From Paenibacillus_E qinlingensis (lineage in GTDB: Bacteria > Bacillota > Bacilli > Paenibacillales > NBRC-103111), in NCBI RefSeq assembly GCF_028746185.1, contig NZ_JAQIVH010000056.1, forward strand, positions 186,001-250,000: 64,000 nucleotides of DNA, in the 5' to 3' direction. The notes under the pieces were generated by a model. The model did no database searches. It was not told where the DNA came from and saw only the letters and a program-made list of their open reading frames with translations. How positions within the stretch are numbered: the stretch's first letter is position 1; each line of letters begins with the position of its first letter. The position numbers were made by a program, and so were the translations under genes. Of the stretch, positions 51,878 through 61,052 are shown one piece after another.

Positions 51878-52862
51878 TCTTAGGACTCCTATCGTTTAAC
51901 TTTCCGAGTACATGATGTGCCATTATTTTGTAGCCTTCAGCGTTGGGATGCAGATGGTCTGGAAGGTAGTCTACATAACCTTCTCCCATGATATCCAAGC
52001 CGTCTACATACGTAAGGTTCGAATCCCCGTAAGCAGTAAGGATATTCACTGCTTCTTGGATCTCTTTCCTCATGATAACCAAATTCATCCCTGCTACGTT
52101 TTCATCCGTCTCCCTGTGAGGACAATAAATAGGAGAAAATAAAAAGATTGGCGTATGGCGATGCTTTTCCCGAATGATCGATACCATGCCAATGACAGCA
52201 GAACGGAACGTACGGATATTTAAAGTTTGGCCCCCCATCACATTAATGCCGAGACACAGGGAAATGACATCTGCTGGAAGGTCACGAATGACGCGGGCAA
52301 CCATCGGTTCCAAATGACATTGTCCAGCAAACCCCATACAGGTGAGGTCCCAACCGTTGTGGCGTGCGACGATTGCCGGCCACGTATGCGCTGGACTTTC
52401 AGCTGTGTTGCATTGCGTTATGGAGCTGCCGTATGTAATCCACCGGGGTTGATCGTTTGGCACGGGAATAGCCGATGTCCCGACATCGACTTTGAGTGCT
52501 TCCACGATGACGGCAGCATTTTGCGTAAAATAAATGTCAACTCGTTTCTTGCGGTCTGGTAAATTAGTAAATAAACAAATGTCATCTCCTGCAAGGAGTG
52601 TCTTCGTGCCAATGAATTCTTCTTCAATAACGATATCAAATTGCCTATCTTGATCCGATCTTGTGACATGCAGCTCTATGGACGTAGAGTCGGTTAGACA
52701 AGCTAGTCTTATCCCTGCTGTTTCTCCTGCTCTCTCCACTACTTTCGATGCAAATAAGTTAAGCTGACCATGAGGTAAACGCCATGGCCGGAAGTTCGCT
52801 TCATTCGTTTCTATTGAAACGGCCCCACGAAACCATGCTTCATTCATTTCAATTGTTTGCAT
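51870..52862 (-). CDS. SGNH/GDSL-family carbohydrate esterase-like hydrolase
   Basis: About 330 residues, cytoplasmic (no signal peptide). An N-terminal beta-sandwich (about 1-130) with GTKTLLAGDD is of the type seen in CE2-like esterases. The hydrolase domain follows: block I as TYGSSITQC, with Ser in place of the usual Asp, block III as LGINVM, and block V as DHLHPNAEGY giving the catalytic Asp and His. Likely removes acetyl groups from the imported sugar. GAAAGGTG lies before ATG 52862; an earlier GTG at 52874 overlaps this ribosome site. It follows the sulfatase by 20 bases. Confidence 0.82.
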   Translation of the reverse strand: MQTIEMNEAWFRGAVSIETNEANFRPWRLPHGQLNLFASKVVERAGETAGIRLACLTDSTSIELHVTRSDQDRQFDIVIEEEFIGTKTLLAGDDICLFTNLPDRKKRVDIYFTQNAAVIVEALKVDVGTSAIPVPNDQPRWITYGSSITQCNTAESPAHTWPAIVARHNGWDLTCMGFAGQCHLEPMVARVIRDLPADVISLCLGINVMGGQTLNIRTFRSAVIGMVSIIREKHRHTPIFLFSPIYCPHRETDENVAGMNLVIMRKEIQEAVNILTAYGDSNLTYVDGLDIMGEGYVDYLPDHLHPNAEGYKIMAHHVLGKLNDRSPKNG

Positions 52863-52882
52863 GTTGTATTTCACCTTTCAAT

Positions 52883-54283
52883 CTACACTAGAACTGGAAT
52901 TACAGATTTATCTTGCAAAATATCACCGCTTGCTTTCATCCATGTGGCTAATTCAGAAGCAAGTCGTTCAATGTTCTCAACCTGTGAAGGTTCCTCTGAC
53001 AAATCATTGGTTTCCCAAGGATCATTGAGCAGATCAAATAACTGGATACGTTCCGTCCCACTGTTCGTAATTGGCGAACGATAATATCGAATCAGCTTCC
53101 ATCGACCATCCGTCACCATCCGCTGGAGATCTCGATAAACGGATCCCACGATCCCACGAACGCCATCACTCTCTTCTGATAAGATGGTATGCAACGAGAT
53201 CCCTTCTGTTTCCTCTGGGAGGTTGACTTTGCATAACCCGGCAACTGTCGGGAAAATATCAATATTACTGGCAAGTGCTCGCAGCTGCTTGCCTTCTGGC
53301 ACACCAGGCCCACGGAAAATAAGCGGAATTCGCACGCTATGCTCGTAAAGGTTTTGTTTACCCATCAATCCGTGTTGTCCAACCGCCAAACCGTGGTCCG
53401 CTGTATACACGATGAGCGTATTGTCATAGATGCCCTTCGACTTCAGCGTTTCGATGACCCTACCCATTTGTGCGTCCAAATGGCTTATCATTCCGTAATA
53501 ATCGGCCATATGCTGTCGAATTTCGTCCTCATCCCTCGGCCAACCCGCAAGCTTCTCGTCGCGCACAACCATATCCCCAGTATCAAAAGGATGTTCTCCC
53601 ATAAAGTTCGGAGGCAGCGTTATATCAGACTTGCTATACATACTTGCATACGGCTCAGGCGCAGTTCGCGGATCATGAGGCGCTGTATAAGCGATATACA
53701 GGAAAAACGGCTTTGCATCCCCATAATCCTCGATAAAGTTGACGGCTGCATTGGTAAATAACTCAGTAGAGAACGTATGTTCCGTGTATTCATTTTCTTT
53801 CGGATACAGCCCAGTCGCATCATAATCAAACACAGGAACCTTGGAATGATCACTCATCCCGTGAAAATGCAGCTTATCTCCCCCTTCGAAACTCCGGGTG
53901 AGGCTTGCCTTGTCGTTATGCCATTTGCCAACGGCATGCGTGTAATATCCGGCATCTCGCATCGTCTGCGCCATAAGACGAACATCCGAGCGAATTACGC
54001 TCGAATGTTCTCGGTTCGTCATATCCTTGCCGATCGTTGCCCGAAATAGTGGAATACCGGTATGGACGCATGCTCGGCTCGGCGCGCAAACCGCACCGGT
54101 TAGAGCACCGAAGATATGCGTATTCCGACATGCTGTCCCGCTAGTGACCAGCGAATCCAGCACCGGCGTCTGCACGGCTTCATTGCCGAAAGCTCCGATA
54201 GCTTCACCACGATGATCGTCTGCTATAAGAAAAACGACATGAGGTCGCTCAGCTACATGATTCTTGATGTTTTTCTCTTTCAT
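52883..54283 (-). CDS. Sulfatase (S1 family, Cys-type)
   Basis: Hydrolase of 466 residues that removes sulfate esters. The maturation motif is CAPSR (Cys66 to Arg70), in which Cys would be converted to formylglycine. Metal-binding Asp pair is in FLIADDHRG near 20, and later FLYIAYTAPHDPR and TADHGLAVGQHG supply the other metal and substrate residues. No signal peptide, so it acts in the cytoplasm on imported oligosaccharide. No FGE or anaerobic sulfatase-maturing enzyme gene is seen in this window. GGGAGTG before the ATG. Transcribed between the binding protein and SGNH genes. Confidence 0.9.
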   Translation of the reverse strand: MKEKNIKNHVAERPHVVFLIADDHRGEAIGAFGNEAVQTPVLDSLVTSGTACRNTHIFGALTGAVCAPSRACVHTGIPLFRATIGKDMTNREHSSVIRSDVRLMAQTMRDAGYYTHAVGKWHNDKASLTRSFEGGDKLHFHGMSDHSKVPVFDYDATGLYPKENEYTEHTFSTELFTNAAVNFIEDYGDAKPFFLYIAYTAPHDPRTAPEPYASMYSKSDITLPPNFMGEHPFDTGDMVVRDEKLAGWPRDEDEIRQHMADYYGMISHLDAQMGRVIETLKSKGIYDNTLIVYTADHGLAVGQHGLMGKQNLYEHSVRIPLIFRGPGVPEGKQLRALASNIDIFPTVAGLCKVNLPEETEGISLHTILSEESDGVRGIVGSVYRDLQRMVTDGRWKLIRYYRSPITNSGTERIQLFDLLNDPWETNDLSEEPSQVENIERLASELATWMKASGDILQDKSVIPVLV

Positions 54284-54334
54284 AGTACATACTCACTCCC
54301 ATGCGATATCATTCAGTATGAATCTGAATGTGTT

Positions 54335-55981
54335 CTATTTCTTGGCTTTAAATTGATCATAAGCTTGTTGATAAATTTCCAAATAGCGTTTAATGTTCAT
54401 TTTGTCCAGCGTGCTCAAGTAGTTGTTCCATTCTTTCTCAACATCCAGTGAGCCGGTGACTGTTTTGGCGAAAAATTCAGTTCGATAATCGGTCAACGTC
54501 TTCTCAAGCGTAGAAAGTTCCTCTGCCTGTTCGTTGGTGAAGAATAATGGCGGTACAATTTTGCTCGGATTGGTTCCAAAAGGCTCGTATTTCTTAGTTT
54601 CATTATACAAAACAAGTTCAAGTGAATTTTTCGGATCCGCCGCCACGCTTAATCGCAATTCGTTCGTTCTCAGTGATGGTCCTGCCTGTGCCCAGTGGAT
54701 ATTTTGCAGCTTGCCGAATGTGGCAATCGGCTTCCATACCGCTTGCTTCCCATTTACACCAAGCTCGCCTTGTGCTGGACGTACCCACTCCTGATCTGGT
54801 CGGCCCTGTGTACTGCGAAGTGTCGCTTCCTCTGAAAGCAGCAAGTCAGCCATACGGAATGCGGCAGCAGGATTTTTCGCTTTGTTTGTAACGACATATT
54901 GACCTGCAGAAACTGCATATGGATTGTAGGCTGTAGAACGTATACCCGTCGGCCCTTTGAGCGGAGGTACAGAGACGTAATCTTTGAATCTCGCGTTGTC
55001 GACTTCAACAAACACCGTTTGATTTTGTGAAGCAATCGCGCCTAAGATTGGAATTTCAGGGTTCATCCCCATCTGTTTGAGCTGGTTTCTATCTTGTGTA
55101 AACGTTTGCGGAGAGATTAGGCCCTCAGCAAACATTTTATTCATATACTTCAAAGCCTCTTTCCACTCCGGTTGATTAAAAGCAAGTTGAACCTTCCCAT
55201 CTTTCACGTAGCGCAGGTTGAAATCCTTTTCGATAAAAGCGCTGGGCAAGAATAGATCTAATGTCGAAGATGGTCCATTCGTTGCACCAACAAGCGGAAT
55301 CTCATCTGCTTTGCCGTTGCCGTTTGGATCTTTTTCTTTGAAAGCTTTGAGTACTTGATAAAACTCTTCTGTCGTTTCAGGCATTTTTAATCCAAGCTTA
55401 TCAAGCCAAGGTTTATAAATCCACATTTTCTGCCCAAGCGAGCAATGGTAACAATCATTCACCTGTGGAACGGAATAAATTTTACCGTCAGGCATCGTAA
55501 TCAGATCTTTTACATAGGTAACCTGTTCAAACATCTTTTTCATTTCGACACCATATTTATCGATATAAGGATTCAGCGGAATAAATACGCCATCTTTCCC
55601 ATAAATCGATTGTTGAACCGGCGATACATTCATGTTTAACAGTACGTCTGGATAATCACCACTTGCAAGTGAAACGTTGAGCTTCTCTGCGAATGTTTTT
55701 TCCGGAGCGACTTCCCAGTCAATATGAATGTTCGTTTTCTCTTCCAGCCACTTGGTGAATTCGTTCGTTGCAAAGTTTTCGACAATACTGGAGCCTTTGA
55801 CCATAACCTTGAGTGTCGTCTTTTCTTTCGTAATTGGGAATTGTCCTGCTGGTGTTACTTGGTCATCGATGATAGCTTCTGTCTTCTGAGCAGCCTCCTT
55901 CGATCCGCTGTCTGAACATGCACTTAGGAGTAATACTGACGATGCTGTGATAGCTGCTAAAGCTTTTAACCCTCTTTTCAT
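54335..55981 (-). CDS. Sugar-binding lipoprotein of the third ABC importer
   Basis: Extracellular solute-binding protein of 548 residues with lipobox LLLSAC (Cys near 22). The mature part has TLKVMVKGSSIVENF, PDVLLNMNVSPVQQ and KEKDPNGNGKADEIPLVG, characteristic of LplA-type oligosaccharide-binding proteins. GGGAGG before the ATG. It is flanked by its permeases upstream and a sulfatase downstream, so a sulfated sugar ligand is inferred. A small seven-base hairpin (54310-54330) right after it could stabilise its mRNA. Confidence 0.88.
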   Translation of the reverse strand: MKRGLKALAAITASSVLLLSACSDSGSKEAAQKTEAIIDDQVTPAGQFPITKEKTTLKVMVKGSSIVENFATNEFTKWLEEKTNIHIDWEVAPEKTFAEKLNVSLASGDYPDVLLNMNVSPVQQSIYGKDGVFIPLNPYIDKYGVEMKKMFEQVTYVKDLITMPDGKIYSVPQVNDCYHCSLGQKMWIYKPWLDKLGLKMPETTEEFYQVLKAFKEKDPNGNGKADEIPLVGATNGPSSTLDLFLPSAFIEKDFNLRYVKDGKVQLAFNQPEWKEALKYMNKMFAEGLISPQTFTQDRNQLKQMGMNPEIPILGAIASQNQTVFVEVDNARFKDYVSVPPLKGPTGIRSTAYNPYAVSAGQYVVTNKAKNPAAAFRMADLLLSEEATLRSTQGRPDQEWVRPAQGELGVNGKQAVWKPIATFGKLQNIHWAQAGPSLRTNELRLSVAADPKNSLELVLYNETKKYEPFGTNPSKIVPPLFFTNEQAEELSTLEKTLTDYRTEFFAKTVTGSLDVEKEWNNYLSTLDKMNIKRYLEIYQQAYDQFKAKK

Positions 55982-55995
55982 GTAAAAACCTCCCT

Positions 55996-56889
55996 TTAGC
56001 CTTTTAATGAGCCAATCATCATGCCTTTGACAAAATGCCTTTGTATGAATGGATAGATGATGAGCACGGGCAGCGTAGACACGACGATAAGGGAAAACTT
56101 CAACAGCTCCCGCAGACCATCTCTTGCCGCTTGATCAGCAATGTCGGTTATCATCGACGCGTCGACTTCGTTTTGCACCAAAATATCCCTTAACACCAAT
56201 TGAATCGGGTATAACTCCTGATGTTTCAAATAGAGTAATGCACTGAAATATTGATTCCAATGTCCGACTGCGTAGAACAAGGAAATGACAGCAATGATAG
56301 GTCCTGACAACGGAAGTACGATCTTTCGGACAAAGGTAAAATCACTGCATCCATCCATCTGAGAGGCTTCAAGCAATTCTTCTGGGATGGTCGTTTGAAA
56401 ATATGTGCGGGCAATGATCATATTCATCACACCAAGTGCTCCCGGAATAATTAAAGACCATCGTGTGTCAATCATGCCGAGCTCTTTCACAACGAGATAG
56501 GACGGGATCAATCCTCCCGAAAACATCATGGTGAATACGAACAACGCCATAACGGCATTCCGTGGCATAAAGTCTTTCCTAGAAAGCGGATAAGCGGCAA
56601 TAAGTGTAAATAGCACATTGATCGTCGTTCCTACCACAGTGTAAAATACGGAATTCAAGAAACTCGACATAATCAATCGATGCTTAAATACGGCTTCATA
56701 TCCCGCAAGCGTCGGCTCAACCGGATATAACCAAACTTTTCCAGAAATAACCGCGGTGGACGAGCTGAAGGAAGCACTGACAATGTAAATCAGCGGATAT
56801 AGAATCGTAATTGTAAAAATAAATAGGATTATATAATTCAGAATTGTAAAAAGCCTGTCATCTGCACTTTCTTTAATGCTTCCCGTCAT
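55996..56889 (-). CDS. Sugar ABC transporter permease, YtcP type
   Basis: CUT1 permease of 297 residues, six helices, with EAA loop EASQMDGCSDFTFVRK and C-terminal RHFVKGMMIGSLKG. AAAGGAGG lies eight bases before the ATG. Fourteen bases separate it from the binding protein and thirteen from its LplB-type partner. The ATPase subunit is not encoded locally. Confidence 0.9.
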   Translation of the reverse strand: MTGSIKESADDRLFTILNYIILFIFTITILYPLIYIVSASFSSSTAVISGKVWLYPVEPTLAGYEAVFKHRLIMSSFLNSVFYTVVGTTINVLFTLIAAYPLSRKDFMPRNAVMALFVFTMMFSGGLIPSYLVVKELGMIDTRWSLIIPGALGVMNMIIARTYFQTTIPEELLEASQMDGCSDFTFVRKIVLPLSGPIIAVISLFYAVGHWNQYFSALLYLKHQELYPIQLVLRDILVQNEVDASMITDIADQAARDGLRELLKFSLIVVSTLPVLIIYPFIQRHFVKGMMIGSLKG

Positions 56890-56902
56890 TGACGCGCCTC
56901 CT

Positions 56903-57877
56903 TTACCACAGACTGGTTTGTCCTAACTGTCTAGCTATCCGATTAACGAGAACCAGCAGAATTAAATTAATGACTGATTTAAACAATCCAATAGCAGACG
57001 AATAGGAATAATTGATTGCGGTTGATGCCAATCCAACTTTGTAGACAAACGTATCAATGACCTCAGATGAGCTCATATTCAGCGGATTCTGCAACAGCAA
57101 CACCTTTTCGAAGCCGATGTCCAGCACGTGACCCGTGTTCATGATGAGCAGAATGACCGCAACCGGCATGATACCCGGCAAATCGACATGCCACATTCGC
57201 CGTACTTTATTGGCACCATCGACAACGGCAGCTTCATGGAGAGAAGGATCGACGGCTGCAAGCGCTGCCAAGTAAATGATGCAGGAAAATCCAACATTTT
57301 GCCAAATACCGGACCAGACAAAAACATGTGAGAACCATTCGGGTATGCCCATGAAATTAATAGTGGGTAATCCGAAGAATTTCATAATTTTCTGAATGAG
57401 ACCAACCCGAGGGTCCATCATTTGCAAAATAATACCTACCATAACAACAACGGAAATAAAATGGGGTGCATAGGTGATCATCTGCACGGATTTCTTAAAG
57501 AACCGTGAATTGACGTAATTTAGAGAAAGCGCCAGGATGATCGGGAAAGGAAACCCGGCAAATAAACTATAAATGCTGAGTAAGACTGTATTTTTCATAA
57601 TCCGAACAAATTCATAGGAATGGAAGAAGCGGTCGAAATGCTTCAACCCCACCCATTCGCTGCCCCATACGCCTTTTGTTGGAAGATAATTTTTGAACGC
57701 AATCAAAGCGCCATACATCGGCACGTACTTGAAAATGATCAAATAAATAATCGGCAGGAGCATAAGCAGGTAAAGCTGCCAATGGTTAGATGCGTTTTTC
57801 TTAAGTCTAAATAAGTAATTTTCTTTTTTAATAACAACTGTAGACATTGTGTTTGTCTTGCTAGCCGATATGTCCAT
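56903..57877 (-). CDS. Sugar ABC transporter permease, LplB type
   Basis: CUT1 permease of 324 residues with an N-terminal extension of about 25 residues before helix 1, six helices and EAA loop EAAVVDGANKVRRM. GGGAGGG lies five bases before the ATG. A -10-like TATAGA (57935-57930) without a good -35 stands about 53 bases upstream, after the kinase gene, a candidate for activation by the YesN-type protein of this locus. Confidence 0.9.
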   Translation of the reverse strand: MDISASKTNTMSTVVIKKENYLFRLKKNASNHWQLYLLMLLPIIYLIIFKYVPMYGALIAFKNYLPTKGVWGSEWVGLKHFDRFFHSYEFVRIMKNTVLLSIYSLFAGFPFPIILALSLNYVNSRFFKKSVQMITYAPHFISVVVMVGIILQMMDPRVGLIQKIMKFFGLPTINFMGIPEWFSHVFVWSGIWQNVGFSCIIYLAALAAVDPSLHEAAVVDGANKVRRMWHVDLPGIMPVAVILLIMNTGHVLDIGFEKVLLLQNPLNMSSSEVIDTFVYKVGLASTAINYSYSSAIGLFKSVINLILLVLVNRIARQLGQTSLW

Positions 57878-57973
57878 AAATCCCTCCCTATTTCGATGAC
57901 AATGACTCGGTATGTGTCATGTACTTCTGTCTATAGCATACAAAAAGTAGGGTATTGCGAGCATTGTGTTCAT

Positions 57974-59779
57974 TTATACCGCTATGACTTTTTTTGCACT
58001 GGAAGATGGCATGTGAATCGTCACTTTCGTGCCGATCCCCTGCTTGCTTTGTATAGAAAGCCCATATTGCTGTCCGAACACCATCTGAATGCGATTATGC
58101 ACATTAAGCAGCCCGATACTGCCTTCGAATGTGGGTTGCGTATCCACCAGCTTCTCTTGGCGGCTGTTCCCAAGTCGTGTGTTTAATTGCAGCAGGGATT
58201 CCGTGTCGATGCCGCAGCCATTATCTTGCACGATGACATAAAAATCCGCATCATTCTTCCAAGCGTCAATAATGATTGTGTGCTTTTCTTCGATCCCATA
58301 GGGAAACGCATGCTTAAATACATTCTCGACCAAGGGCTGCAGCGTCAAGCGAACCATGCTGTCCAGCAAATAATCCGTAGAGATTCGAACATCAATCTCG
58401 AATTCACGCTGGTTGCGATATTTCATAATGGACATGAAATACAGAATGTGTTTAAGCTCATTCGCTACCGTAATTTCCTCCAAATCCGTGCGTATCGAGT
58501 AGCGCAGCATATAGGATAGTGAACGTACGATGTCTTTAATCTCACTTGATTTCTGAATAACGGCATAACAAATAATAATTTCCAAAGTATTGTACAAGAA
58601 GTGCGGATTAATCTGTAATTGCAGGGATTGAAATTCGGCCTGCTGCCGTTTCATTAAATTGTCCTGATTGCGTAGTTCGGTCTCGTAAACCCGCTCAACA
58701 AGCTCTTCCAACCGAGAGACCATCGTATTGTAGCTGATAATAAGCTGATCCATTTCATCCAGGCTTCCCGTTAGAGGAACTCGGGTCCATTGACCTTTGG
58801 CCGTCTGACGCATGCCGTTCTCCAGTAGTCGAACTGGGCGAACAATGGATTGACCAAATCGATAAGCGAGGAATGTGGCCAGAATTAGAGTGACGATGCC
58901 TACAATTAGCGTGGTTTGCCGCAAGTCTGATATGGGCTGCCGCAGTTCAGAAATGGACATGCTTGCCACTAACGTCCAACCGGAGTAGTCCGACTTTCGA
59001 CTAAAGAATACTCTTCCCGGTTCTCCTGGCAATTCAAATACTTGGTCTGTTTTGGCCTCAACTGTATTAAAATGCCTGCCATTCAACTGTTTCCCAATTC
59101 GGCTCGGATCTGGATGATAGAGTATTTTCCCGCGATCGTTAACAATAAAAAAATACCCCGAGTTCCCGAGTTTAATGCCCTTCCAAAGCGTGTTTAACTC
59201 CCCTATTTTTAGCTCAAACCCCATTATGCCTTTGAATACGGTAGATGAAGTTCGATCCGCCAATTTGCGAATGAGTGTGAGATGACCATCCAGAAATCCG
59301 GAATCTCGGATCGTCAGCTTCGCATTTATCGTGTCGTCTTCCTTCATCTGTTCCACGTATTCTTCAAACCCTTTGTAGTTAAAAGGGACAATGTGGACAT
59401 TAAAATCGGTTGCTTTGAACCCGTTATAACCGACGATGTACGTCATGGAAATTTCTGGATTGTTAATGAGAACCGGTTGAAATACCCCTTTCATAGCCAT
59501 TTCTGCCGAATAAAATCCAGACGTTGAACGAGCAGGAAGATCTAGTGCTTCCTTCACGACAGGAGAAATTAGAATAGACAGCGTTGCTCTTTCGTAACTT
59601 TTCAGAAATAAATCGGTTTCATGAAGGACATTATCAACGATCTGTGTTAAAAGTCCTTCATACTGATTCTCCAGTTCATTGGACGACCGCCAATAGCCGG
59701 TGACCCCCAACGTCACCAACGCCATCGTGATAATAACAACGAAGTAAATGTACACCTTCCGAACGAGTCTGCTATTCAT
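57974..59779 (-). CDS. YesM-type sensor histidine kinase
   Basis: Membrane kinase of 601 residues. A helix (about 8-30) precedes a dCache extracellular domain (about 33-285), then a helix (about 290-312), HAMP, the His_kinase domain with His in LQINPHFLYNTLEIIICYA, and a HATPase_c domain (VENVFKHAFPYG, DNGCGID). The ATG overlaps the stop of the response regulator gene (TAATG), so kinase follows regulator here, the reverse of the order in the 18-20 kb pair. It likely senses the sugar taken up by the adjacent importer. Confidence 0.9.
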   Translation of the reverse strand: MNSRLVRKVYIYFVVIITMALVTLGVTGYWRSSNELENQYEGLLTQIVDNVLHETDLFLKSYERATLSILISPVVKEALDLPARSTSGFYSAEMAMKGVFQPVLINNPEISMTYIVGYNGFKATDFNVHIVPFNYKGFEEYVEQMKEDDTINAKLTIRDSGFLDGHLTLIRKLADRTSSTVFKGIMGFELKIGELNTLWKGIKLGNSGYFFIVNDRGKILYHPDPSRIGKQLNGRHFNTVEAKTDQVFELPGEPGRVFFSRKSDYSGWTLVASMSISELRQPISDLRQTTLIVGIVTLILATFLAYRFGQSIVRPVRLLENGMRQTAKGQWTRVPLTGSLDEMDQLIISYNTMVSRLEELVERVYETELRNQDNLMKRQQAEFQSLQLQINPHFLYNTLEIIICYAVIQKSSEIKDIVRSLSYMLRYSIRTDLEEITVANELKHILYFMSIMKYRNQREFEIDVRISTDYLLDSMVRLTLQPLVENVFKHAFPYGIEEKHTIIIDAWKNDADFYVIVQDNGCGIDTESLLQLNTRLGNSRQEKLVDTQPTFEGSIGLLNVHNRIQMVFGQQYGLSIQSKQGIGTKVTIHMPSSSAKKVIAV

Positions 59780-60801
59780 TACTTGATCCCGAGCAGTCCG
59801 CGATATTCGGTGGGGGAATATCCAGTTGCCTTTTTGAATACGCGCGTAAAGTGCGGGTAGCTCTCGTAACCAACCTCGGCTACAATATCGATAATTTTGT
59901 AATGCGGTACAGCAAGCAGTTGTTTGGCACGTTCGATTCTTTTCCGCATTCGGTGTTGCACAAAGGTTTCATTCGTATGTTTTTTAAAATAATGGCTGAA
60001 ATAGGTCGGCGTTAAGCCTAGTTTTCCTGCAACCTTGTCCAGTGAAAGCTCTTCCTCGAACAGATGCTCATCAATGTACTGAATCGCTGCCTCCAAAACA
60101 TCGATTCTTTCATGATTACGATACTCGCTCAGTCGCCCAATCCAGCTTCTGATTTCGGACTGAAACTTTGCGTACGTAATTGTGATGTCCATGTTCTCAT
60201 CTGCAAACGGCTTTACCTCCATCCTGTAAGCCCCTCTGGCATTCACTTTCTTGTGAAGCAGCCTGATAGCGTCAGATACCCGCAAGTGTTGTTGGAACTC
60301 TGTATCACGATCGAACATCTCTCGCTTGCCGTCCTCAAGCAACTCATCGACCCGCACACTGTCCATAATCCAAATCGCTTCCTCTAATTGATCGATCCAC
60401 GCTTCAAAATGGGAGAAAGAAATAAGTGCTGCTTCCCGCATAGAAAGCATTTTATCCAAGACTGGAAATAGCTCGATTTCTGTAATTGGCTTCAATAAAT
60501 ATTCCTGTACACCGTACGACATACATTTTTGCGCATAGGCAAAATCCCCGTATCCCGAAAGCACAACGACTTTGGTAAATAACTTAAGTTGCTGAATATG
60601 TCGGCAAAGCTCTAAACCGTCCATCCGAGGCATTCGAATATCCGTCATCACGACGTCAGGAGGGTTAGCCATGATGTTCGACAATGCTGATTCACCGTCA
60701 GTAAACGTCTCGATTTCACTAAACCTTTTATATTCCTCAATTAATGTCTTGAGGCCAATTCCAATGATGGGTTCATCGTCTACAATACAGATTCTAGCCA
60801 T
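59779..60801 (-). CDS. YesN-type response regulator (receiver + AraC HTH)
   Basis: Response regulator of 340 residues. Receiver at 1-120 with DDEP near 8-11, phospho-Asp in VMTDIRMPRMDG and Lys in YLLKPITE. The linker region is about 120 residues; the double AraC helix-turn-helix is at 245-340 (LSLDKVAGKLGLTPTYFSHYF and IIDIVAEVGYESYPHFTRVF). GAGGGG precedes the ATG. It probably activates the ABC importer operon downstream of its kinase. Confidence 0.9.
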   Translation of the reverse strand: MARICIVDDEPIIGIGLKTLIEEYKRFSEIETFTDGESALSNIMANPPDVVMTDIRMPRMDGLELCRHIQQLKLFTKVVVLSGYGDFAYAQKCMSYGVQEYLLKPITEIELFPVLDKMLSMREAALISFSHFEAWIDQLEEAIWIMDSVRVDELLEDGKREMFDRDTEFQQHLRVSDAIRLLHKKVNARGAYRMEVKPFADENMDITITYAKFQSEIRSWIGRLSEYRNHERIDVLEAAIQYIDEHLFEEELSLDKVAGKLGLTPTYFSHYFKKHTNETFVQHRMRKRIERAKQLLAVPHYKIIDIVAEVGYESYPHFTRVFKKATGYSPTEYRGLLGIK

Positions 60802-60970
60802 TCAATCGCCCCTCTCGTGTTTCAAAAAGTGAAAACCTTCGATCGCCTCGACAAGAGGGCTATACCTTAATTATGTTCTGGTTCACTTTCGTCTGAATAC
60901 CCCTCAAAACCTGAACAGCGTCATCAAAATCGAAACTGCCAACCTCTAATAATACGAGTGGGTATGCAAA

Positions 60971-61019
60971 ATAAAGACAGACCACTCGGCAAACTTACCG
61001 AGCGGCCTATTGATGTCTG
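60971..61019 (-). terminator. Intrinsic terminator of the GH95 gene
   Basis: Stem CCGCTCGG / CCGAGTGG with one mismatch, enclosed by longer outer pairing (AGACA with TGTCT), then a T-rich run on the minus strand. Confidence 0.75.
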
Positions 61020-61052
61020 ATTCATCGAGAATACAAAAGTCAGCAAAATACA